The translations under genes were made by a program, and so were the position numbers. This document shows positions 57,965 to 64,000 of a stretch of 64,000 nucleotides of DNA, in pieces (the first letter of the stretch is position 1; every line of letters begins with the position of its first letter). Where the stretch lies: assembly GCA_913060875.1 (NCBI GenBank), contig CAJXSL010000003.1:149045-213044 (forward strand), read 5' to 3'. This DNA is from an uncultured Desulfobacteraceae bacterium. GTDB lineage: Bacteria > Desulfobacterota > Desulfobacteria > Desulfobacterales > UBA5852. The notes beneath the pieces were generated by a model that was not told the DNA's origin, did no database searches, and saw only the letters and a program-made list of their open reading frames with translations.

Positions 57965-57997
57965 CAAAAAAGGCAGGGCAAAAAGTGACCCTGCCTA
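57965..57997 (-). terminator. Terminator of the second PEP-CTERM gene
   Basis: On the minus strand: AGGCAGGG, a 10-nt loop, CCCTGCCT, then TTTTTGA. It lies about 30 bp after the stop of the gene on that strand. Confidence 0.9.
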
Positions 57998-58024
57998 AAT
58001 TGATATAGAAAACAACCTGACCTG

Positions 58025-58714
58025 CTATTTTTTAAATCTCTTTCTACCAAAACCAGAAAGACCAGCAAGGCCTAACCCCATGAAAACGATGGTAGAGGGT
58101 TCGGGTACGGGGGCTGTTGGAGTTGTTACCTGTGCCCAAAGGTTGGTTACATTTTGCTGTGTTTCAATGGTACTAAATTGGTCAATAATCTCATTGGGGT
58201 TGTCGCCAAAGCCAATCAGCCTGAGAGTATATGCAACATTATTAATTGAAAAAGTTTCGTTGGCGTATGCTGTGGGGAATCCAACAAAATCGTTATTAGC
58301 TGGATTTGTTTCCGGTGAAGCACTGTTTGTAGTCTCATCAAGAGTAAAAGTGAATCCAAGAGTATCATTTAATCCAGATGGATCGCTAAATGATAGATAA
58401 ACAGATAGATCCGCAGACGCTAATGAAGCTCCAGTTACATATGTAGGAAAATTAAAATGAGTGAACTGTCCTAAGGAAAAAGTTTCGCCTATGTCAAATG
58501 TATTGGGAGCATTACCATCAAACCTAAATCCACTTTGATATTGATATACCGGATCACCCCACCGAACTTCATTTGTTCCTATACCATTTACGTTTGTGCC
58601 GCCGACAACACTGGTCCAGGTACCAGTAACAGCATCAACTGTTAAGGCGTTTCCAGTTCCTACCAATCCAAGAATTAAAAAGCACGCAAATGAAATAACT
58701 GTAACTTTTCTCAC
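58025..58714 (-). CDS. PEP-CTERM protein, choice-of-anchor K-like
   Basis: A 229-residue exported protein. The signal peptide (VISFACFLILGLVGTGNA) is followed by a beta-sandwich with GTWTSVVGGTNVNGIGTNEVRWGDP and FDIGETFSLGQFTHFNFP, the pattern of 'choice-of-anchor K' domains. It ends in a PEP-CTERM signal (VPEPSTIVFMGLG, GRKRFKK) almost identical to that of the caspase-like protein. The start is GTG, preceded by GAGGAGG at 5 bp. It is convergent with the caspase-like gene and A+T-rich. The molecular role is unknown. Confidence 0.82.
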   Translation of the reverse strand: MRKVTVISFACFLILGLVGTGNALTVDAVTGTWTSVVGGTNVNGIGTNEVRWGDPVYQYQSGFRFDGNAPNTFDIGETFSLGQFTHFNFPTYVTGASLASADLSVYLSFSDPSGLNDTLGFTFTLDETTNSASPETNPANNDFVGFPTAYANETFSINNVAYTLRLIGFGDNPNEIIDQFSTIETQQNVTNLWAQVTTPTAPVPEPSTIVFMGLGLAGLSGFGRKRFKK

Positions 58715-59509
58715 CTTAGCCTCCTCAAAGATCAATTAGTAGATTCAAAAAAACATGTTATTCTTTACCGCCTGGCTTAATCACCCCCTTTCTATATTTG
58801 TCTTTGACAAACACTATTTTTGTAAATTCCATTCATCATAAGATCTACTAACAGAAGAAATCATGTGTGTTATGACAAGAGAAGGCATGGAGATTTTTAG
58901 TTGAACCAACAATTTTTTAGGATAACAAGCAAGGTTAGTGCCATCTTGGCATAGAAAGGTTTAGAACGAATTTATGACATATTTACCATGAGATATAGCT
59001 CTATTCTGTTAATCCTATCGTATAATTTATATAGACAATCTGGTTAAAATATTTCCCATTAAGAATCTAATTACATACCATTCGCTCCGTATTAACTACC
59101 ATAGACACCCACTCGATCCCACTCACTCTTTCCGAGCCCCCGTAGTCACCGATCAAATTGACCTTCATCATGGCTTTCTACTCTCTTGTTGCTATTGGTT
59201 TCTAAACGCAAAAAGCCCGACCACTTTTCGATGATTTGGCTTCTATTATTCTTGAATATATCGGGTTTTTCGGTGGGTTTACGGGGTGTTTTTAGAGTAT
59301 CTTGACCGGATCTTTAAACCCAATGGTATTATATTTTACAGTCGAATTTGTTCGTTATATCATTCTGTAATTACTACGGTTTTACTCTTTCCAGCGTTTT
59401 GTGACACTTTATAGGGAACAGTGTAATTACAGTGTCAAGGGTCCGGCTCAGCATGAAGATTATCTGCGTCAGGTAATGATGGAAGAATACGTAAGGGTGA
59501 TGGGTTTAG
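58715..59509. other. Gene-free A+T-rich stretch of the insertion
   Basis: About 800 bp with no credible gene on either strand. A short open stretch at about 59369-59532 on the plus strand (containing YREQCNYSVKGPAQHEDYL) runs into a different frame of the recombinase-like tail and may be part of the same decayed gene. Confidence 0.5.
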
Positions 59510-59695
59510 AGCCCATTGTTGGAAACGCATAACCTTCACGATGTTCAACTTGCCACTGCTCACAAGGACCTGTCATCGGTCAGACACTATGCCAAGATTG
59601 ACCTGTCTGCCCGCAGGAACGCACTTGACAAGAAGTTGAAAGTGGGGAACGAAAAAAAATTTTGGGGTACTATTTTTTTCGGAATTTCAGGATGA
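59510..59695 (+). pseudogene. Tyrosine-recombinase-like C-terminal remnant
   Basis: A 61-residue open stretch without a start. SPLLETHNLHDVQLATAHKD, then LSSVRHYAKI and RRNALDKKL resemble the end of phage-type integrases (LLE-x-VQ-x-LGHKDLSST-x-Y, with the nucleophile Tyr). It is preceded by a stop, so it is a remnant. It ends 46 bp before the right direct repeat, where an integrase gene is commonly found relative to an attachment site. Resemblance is short and needs a profile search. Confidence 0.45.
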
Positions 59696-59710
59696 CTGCG
59701 AAGGCAACAG

Positions 59711-60325
59711 ATGACACAACTTATTGAAAATAATACATTAGAAATCTTCTCGGACTACATCTGACCCTGGTGCTATTTCATTACCGGGCGTATTGAAAGA
59801 CTGCAGCAGGCTTACGACATCCATATCCACTGGACGGCGTTTCCCCTTCATCCCGAAACCCCTGATGAGGGCCGGAGTCTCGAAGAGCTGTTTGCCGGCC
59901 AGTTCGTTGACATTCCGGAGATGCTGGCCCATCTCAGCAAAACGGCCGAACAAATGGGGTTACCCTTTGGCGAGCGCCTCATGACCTTCAACAGCCGAAG
60001 GGCCCAGGAGCTGGGCAAATGGGCCGAAACATGCGGCCGGGGGGAAGTGTTTCACCATGCGGTCTTCCATGCCTATTTTGCCGAAGGGCGCAACATTGCC
60101 CAAATTCCGGTTTTGACCCATATCGCCGACGCTGTCGGCCTGGACCCGGACGAGGCCCGGACCGTTCTCCTGGAGCGCTCCTTTCGGGAACCCGTGGACC
60201 GGGACTGGCAGCGCGCCCGCAACCAGGGCATCACGGCCGTCCCGACATTTGTGACCAACGGCCGGCGCCTGGTAGGCGCCCAAACCTACCAGGATCTGAC
60301 CCGCTTGATTGAAGCGGAGGATTGA
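59711..60325 (+). CDS. FrnE/DsbA-family thiol oxidoreductase, probable selenoprotein (Sec18)
   Basis: A 204-residue DsbA-like protein of the FrnE family if the TGA at 59762-59764 is read as selenocysteine. The N-terminus reads LEIFSDYI-U-PWCYFITGRIERL; the family normally has CPWCY at this place. The frame continues to the end (HIHWTAFPLHPETPDEG, GITAVPTFVTNGRRLVGAQT with the usual cis-Pro loop). AAGG lies 6 bp before the ATG. The first nine codons are A+T-rich and come from the insertion; the rest is G+C-rich and chromosomal. A potential SECIS-like hairpin begins 2 nt after the TGA. Reading from a start after TGA would lose the active site. Confidence 0.85.
59741..59796. repeat. Right 56-bp direct repeat (att-like)
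   Basis: It repeats 55124-55179 with one mismatch. It spans codons 11-29 of the intact selenoprotein gene, including the TGA and the Cys codon TGC. Confidence 0.93.
59766..59788 (+). promoter_or_regulatory. Candidate SECIS-like hairpin
   Basis: CCTGGT (59766-59771) can pair with ACCGGG (59783-59788) through one G-U pair, closing an 11-nt loop just downstream of the TGA, in the zone where bacterial SECIS elements occur. The stub copy has A instead of T at the stem's last base and loses one pair. The stem is short, so this is only a candidate. Confidence 0.35.
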
Positions 60326-60393
60326 TGGCCGTCCATCTACCATCCCCCCTGTTTCCGAACCCATCGAAAACAGGGCGTCTGGTTTCTTCCGCA

Positions 60394-63300
60394 CTAGAAG
60401 AGTTTGAGCTGAACCTGCTGGGATTGGCGTCCTTTGGATAAATGGGGCGTCTGGTGTTTTAACAGCTCGCGCTCGATGTCGCCCACAAAGGGGGAAAGAT
60501 CCCGAACCGTCTGGCGGCCGTAGATGCGGCGTTTGCGCGACCATGTCAGGTAGAGTTGGTCCTGCGCACGGGTCAGGGCCACATAGAACAGGCGGCGCTC
60601 CTCATCCAGATCGGAAGGCTCCCGCCCTTGCCGGCGCAGCGGAATCAACCCATCTTCGCAACCCACCACAAAAACCACCGGAAACTCCAGGCCCTTGGCC
60701 GCATGCATGGTCGAGAGCGTGACTTTTTCGGCCCGCTCTTTGATCATGTCCGCATCGCTCTGAAGGGTCAGGTTGGCTAAAAACAGGCTCAGATTACCCT
60801 GGCACGACCGGGCTTGGGCCACCAGGCGCTCCACGGCGTCCCGGATCTGATCGGCATCCGGGTCGTCCTGTCCATCGGCGGGCCCAATGGAAACCAGTTG
60901 GCGAACACCATCTTCCAGAGACAATGACTTAAATCGGTTGATGTGGTGCTCCAAATCCTGCAATGCCTCTTGCAACCGTCGGCGTCGGGAAGGCGCTAGT
61001 TCCGGGAAGGGGGACAACGTTGCCTGGTCCAGGGCCTGATTCAGGGTCAACCCCCGGGATTCCATACCGTCCAGAAAGGCCAATACCGTTTCTTTGTCCA
61101 GCGCGGGTTCCAGAAACGCGGCAATTTGATTCAAATCATAGGCCCCGCCGGTATGGTCCATGATGCGTAAGAGCGCCAGAAAGGCTTCGACACGGGGGTG
61201 CTCATAATAGGTGCGCCGGCTGGCGGCCTGAAAAGGGATACCCGCTTTCATGAAGACGTCCTCCAGGATATCCGCCTGGGCCGCCGTGCGGTAGAGAACG
61301 GCAAAATCGGCAAAGCTGTAATCATGCACCAATGCGGCATCCACCTTACCGGCATCGATGGCCAAAAACCCGGTGCCGCCCACCGCCTTTTCAATGGTTT
61401 GTCCCACGGCCACGGCCTCGGCCTTTTCCGAGGGCAGTTCCACCACGGCCACCTGGGGCGCGCCCTGCAGATGGGAATAGAGCCGGGAGCCCAGCACACC
61501 GATGCCCGATGCCGTATCGGGCCGTTGCCGAATCACCTGCCAGGAGGCCTCAAGTATTGTTTCGGCCGACCGGTAATTGTGGGTGAGATGGATCACCCGG
61601 GTGCTGGGATAGTCTTCCACAAAACGATTGAAAAAGGCGACATCCGAACCCCTGAAACCGTAGATGGCCTGATCCGGATCCCCGATGACGCATAGATTGC
61701 CCGTGGAAGGTGCCAAATTGCGAATCAGCCGGTACTGCCCGAAATTTAAATCCTGATACTCATCCACAAAGATATGGGCAAAACGATCTTGGCAGGTGTC
61801 GCGATAGGTTGAATCCGAAGCCAGCCGGTCCGCCACACTGAAAATCAAATCTTCGAAATCCAGAAGATGCTGCTCTTCCATGATGGCCTGATAGGCCTTA
61901 TAGGCCCGTGCAAACTGACTGGTGGGGGCATCCGGCGCCACGGACTCGGCATAGGTTTCCGGACCCTGTAATTGCTGTTTGGCCGCGACAATGCGCTCCA
62001 GAATATCTCCCGGGGCGAGGTCGACCGCATGCCCCGCGTTTCCCAGGCGACGCAAAATGCGTTTCAGCAAAAACAGACGCTCGCCATCGTCAACGATACG
62101 AAAGGCAATATCCGGCTGCTCATCCCGGATCAGCATCCAGCATAGGGCATGAAACGTTGCGGTCAGAGGCAGGGGAGCCCCTTTGTCCAGCAGATGGGTC
62201 AGTCGGGTCCGCATTTCATCGGCGGCCTTTTCCGTGAACGTCACGGCCAGGATGTTATCCGCCGACTCGCCGCGCTCCTGAATCAAATGGGCGATGCGGT
62301 GGGTCAGGGTGCGGGTTTTGCCGGTTCCCGGTCCGGCCACGATCAACAGGGGACCCTGTTCATGATCGATGGCCGCCTGCTGTTCGGGATTCGACCGGTT
62401 CACATGGTCGGAGGAAGACCGTACCGGAACCGGCATCTTCTCGATGGGGTTTTTAACGCCAGGATCAAGCTCCGGATCCGTGCTGGTTCCGTTCCGCGGG
62501 GTTTTCGGGGATTGTTGCGGAGGACTTGCCATACCCGGGAAAAGACGCCGCTGACCCAACAGGCGGCGCTTTTCACCATCGCTGAAAATGCGAATCCGCC
62601 CATACTCGCCGTCATACCCCGCCTGGATATCCACCTGTCCCGATCGCATGCGGCGAATCGCTTCACCCAGGAGGGGAATACCCGTGGCATCGATTTGCTC
62701 CGGCAAGGCCTCCCGCAAGATATGCAGTTCGTTTCCGATGGATGACAAAACCAGGGCATAGGCCCGCCCCACCGTCTTGGTGGCCGGTCCCACCTGCAAC
62801 ACCTCGGCCAGCATTTCCGGCAGGGGAATCAGGCTCTCAAAGGGCTTCTGCCCTTCGGGGATATCTTCGGGGTTGCGGTCGGCCAGAACATGAATCCGGT
62901 TGGACACCCCGACCGTCAACGGACGTCCACATACCGGACACTTTCCATCCAGAGCCTGGGTTTCTTCAGGGGTCAGTCGGACGCCGCATTTGCGGTGTCC
63001 ATCCAGATGATATTTGCCCTCTTCCGGATAAAATTCAATCGTCCCGCCGAACCCTTCGGAAGCAGGTTCTTCCAGGGCCGACCGTATGGCATCGTAGCCG
63101 GGCTGGCCGTTGAAAATATTGGCCTCGCGGGCCAGTTTGGAAGGCGAGTGGGCATCGGAATTGGAAACCAGGGTCAGCCGATCCAGACCGGATACAAGCC
63201 GGTTCATGGCCGGATCGGAAGACAGACCTGTCTCAGCAGCGAAAATATGCCCGGAAAGGTCGTCAAAACATTCTTCCAGGCTGTCAAACCCCGATTTGGA

Positions 63301-63822
63301 TCCCAACATGGAAAACCAGGGTGTCCAGATATGGGCCGGTATCAGAAAAGCACGCGCATCAGTTTCCAGCAGGATCTCGAGTAAATCACGGGCATCGAGG
63401 CCGAGGATAGGGCGCCCGTCCGATCGAATATTGCCGATGTCGTCCAGACGCCGGTTGAAACGTTCGGCGGCTTCCAGGGTTGGCAGAAAAACCAGATTGT
63501 GGTTTTTGCGGGTTTTGCCATTTTTTTTGTAGATATTACTGATTTCCGACACCAGCATGAAATGCACCGGCCCGTGGCATTGGGTCGGCACCTCCTGCCG
63601 GCAGGCGGCCGCCAGGTCGTCATTCAACCGCAACAAACCGTTTTCCGTCGGCACCAGCTTCGATTTAATTTCTGCAAACCAGCCGGGGTGGGTGGCATCC
63701 CCGGTACCGACGACCGTAATCCCTTTCATCTGAGCGGCGATATAGAGATGCTCCAAATCAAGCTTTTTCGATGTCGCCCGTGAAAAGCGTGAATGCACAT
63801 GCAAATCGGCTAAGAAGGTCAT
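60394..63822 (-). CDS. EndoQ-like PHP nuclease fused to UvrD/Rep helicase
   Basis: A 1,142-residue protein. Residues 1-310 resemble endonuclease Q: a PHP domain (LHVHSRFSR, GTGDATHPGW, IPAHIWTPWFS, VSNSDAHSPSKL) and a zinc site (KCGVRLTPEE with C279, KCPVCGRPL with C295 and C298). EndoQ nicks 5' of uracil, hypoxanthine and other damaged bases. After a linker, residues 480-1142 form a superfamily 1A helicase (Walker A GPGTGKT at 497-503, FVDEYQDLN, GDPDQAIYGFRG, HAAKGLEFPVVFVVG, VALTRAQDQLYL). The fusion suggests nicking at a damaged base followed by strand unwinding. It is convergent with the selenoprotein gene. The last 178 bp of the window hold no gene. Confidence 0.88.
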   Translation of the reverse strand: MTFLADLHVHSRFSRATSKKLDLEHLYIAAQMKGITVVGTGDATHPGWFAEIKSKLVPTENGLLRLNDDLAAACRQEVPTQCHGPVHFMLVSEISNIYKKNGKTRKNHNLVFLPTLEAAERFNRRLDDIGNIRSDGRPILGLDARDLLEILLETDARAFLIPAHIWTPWFSMLGSKSGFDSLEECFDDLSGHIFAAETGLSSDPAMNRLVSGLDRLTLVSNSDAHSPSKLAREANIFNGQPGYDAIRSALEEPASEGFGGTIEFYPEEGKYHLDGHRKCGVRLTPEETQALDGKCPVCGRPLTVGVSNRIHVLADRNPEDIPEGQKPFESLIPLPEMLAEVLQVGPATKTVGRAYALVLSSIGNELHILREALPEQIDATGIPLLGEAIRRMRSGQVDIQAGYDGEYGRIRIFSDGEKRRLLGQRRLFPGMASPPQQSPKTPRNGTSTDPELDPGVKNPIEKMPVPVRSSSDHVNRSNPEQQAAIDHEQGPLLIVAGPGTGKTRTLTHRIAHLIQERGESADNILAVTFTEKAADEMRTRLTHLLDKGAPLPLTATFHALCWMLIRDEQPDIAFRIVDDGERLFLLKRILRRLGNAGHAVDLAPGDILERIVAAKQQLQGPETYAESVAPDAPTSQFARAYKAYQAIMEEQHLLDFEDLIFSVADRLASDSTYRDTCQDRFAHIFVDEYQDLNFGQYRLIRNLAPSTGNLCVIGDPDQAIYGFRGSDVAFFNRFVEDYPSTRVIHLTHNYRSAETILEASWQVIRQRPDTASGIGVLGSRLYSHLQGAPQVAVVELPSEKAEAVAVGQTIEKAVGGTGFLAIDAGKVDAALVHDYSFADFAVLYRTAAQADILEDVFMKAGIPFQAASRRTYYEHPRVEAFLALLRIMDHTGGAYDLNQIAAFLEPALDKETVLAFLDGMESRGLTLNQALDQATLSPFPELAPSRRRRLQEALQDLEHHINRFKSLSLEDGVRQLVSIGPADGQDDPDADQIRDAVERLVAQARSCQGNLSLFLANLTLQSDADMIKERAEKVTLSTMHAAKGLEFPVVFVVGCEDGLIPLRRQGREPSDLDEERRLFYVALTRAQDQLYLTWSRKRRIYGRQTVRDLSPFVGDIERELLKHQTPHLSKGRQSQQVQLKLF

Positions 63823-64000
63823 AATAGTGAGGTCCCGATCATTCGTAAACCACCTGCAGCTCCTGTATTAGCGTATGAAAATGGCTGTGGTGGCAAACAA
63901 CCACCAAATCCCTTAAAAACCTTGTATTTTTTAGGCAATCAGGCTATATATTTCTACTTTTTTGGAATGGCTACACTATATATTGTATTTTAGCCTTAAA

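Larger units (their letters stand above)
55124..59740. mobile_element. A+T-rich insertion in the selenoprotein gene
   Basis: About 4.6 kb of DNA with clearly lower G+C and different codon use from both flanks, bounded by the 56-bp direct repeats. Removing one repeat copy and the interior joins the stub at 55103 to the gene body at 59797 in frame. Cargo: a caspase-like PEP-CTERM protein and a second PEP-CTERM protein. Remnants: an ArdC-like fragment and a recombinase-like tail next to the right repeat. No intact integrase or transposase is visible, so the element is probably degraded and not autonomous. Confidence 0.75.

Noticed and set aside
55124-59796. Interpreting the two FrnE-like 5' ends as a simple tandem duplication
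   Set aside because: The DNA between them is of different composition, carries mobile-type remnants, and the left copy stops right after the shared 56 bp.
59921-60325. Reading the FrnE-like gene from an ATG after the TGA, as a normal 134-residue protein
   Set aside because: This removes the active site and conserved N-terminal strand. Homology continues in frame on both sides of the TGA.

Overview
The window is G+C-rich chromosomal DNA from a sulfate-reducing Desulfobacterota bacterium, most likely of the Desulfosarcina/Desulfobacteraceae type. The main evidence is a complete dsrA-dsrB-dsrD set followed by a cobyrinate a,c-diamide synthase homologue (dsrN), a tetrahaem cytochrome c3, and a probable selenoprotein. 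I judged the group from gene content and protein motifs; no database search was possible.

Layout. 1-3.9 kb: the 3' end of a fused pabB-pabC gene, then molybdenum-cofactor genes (moaB with pyrR on one strand; mobA-moaE-moaC on the other). 4-11.5 kb: rmuC, mltA, tatA, tatC, a YcaO-domain protein and a dynamin-like GTPase. 11.7-18.9 kb: sulfur and energy block with cytochrome c3, dsrN, dsrD, dsrB, dsrA, an unknown protein and a TPR protein. 19.3-20.3 kb: a dapA-family gene. 20.4-32.3 kb: a glycerol utilisation locus with a six-gene ABC importer resembling rhizobial GlpSTPQUV, a DeoR-type GlpR, glpA, glpB and glpK; three TTTTC-N6-GAAAA sites in its control regions look like GlpR operators. 33-35 kb: a YkgJ-type protein, a PPC-domain protein and ilvE. 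35-48.6 kb: an alpha-glucan block with a eukaryote-type UDP-glucose pyrophosphorylase, a GT4 glycosyltransferase, a 1,430-residue GH13-GH133 debranching fusion, phosphorylase, glycogen synthase and branching enzyme; no ADP-glucose pyrophosphorylase is present. 48.7-55.1 kb: a lytic transglycosylase, small proteins, dnaK, proC, an ATC-hydrolase-family protein and a small membrane protein.

The most unusual part is 55.1-60.3 kb. A FrnE/DsbA-like gene with an in-frame TGA at the first active-site cysteine (U-P-W-C, a probable selenoprotein) has been split by about 4.6 kb of A+T-rich DNA bounded by a 56-bp direct repeat (55/56 identical). The repeat lies exactly over the TGA active site. The insert supplied a new start and 5' end, so the downstream copy is again full length, while the upstream copy is a short stub whose second active-site residue is Ser. 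Inside the insert are a caspase-like PEP-CTERM protease, a second PEP-CTERM protein, a decayed ArdC-like fragment and, beside the right repeat, what looks like the C-terminal tail of a tyrosine recombinase. The window ends with an EndoQ-UvrD fusion.

A second unexplained structure is a pair of long palindromic repeats (2074-2215 and 19101-19274). Each lies in the gap between divergently transcribed genes, and they share sequence and inverted ends.
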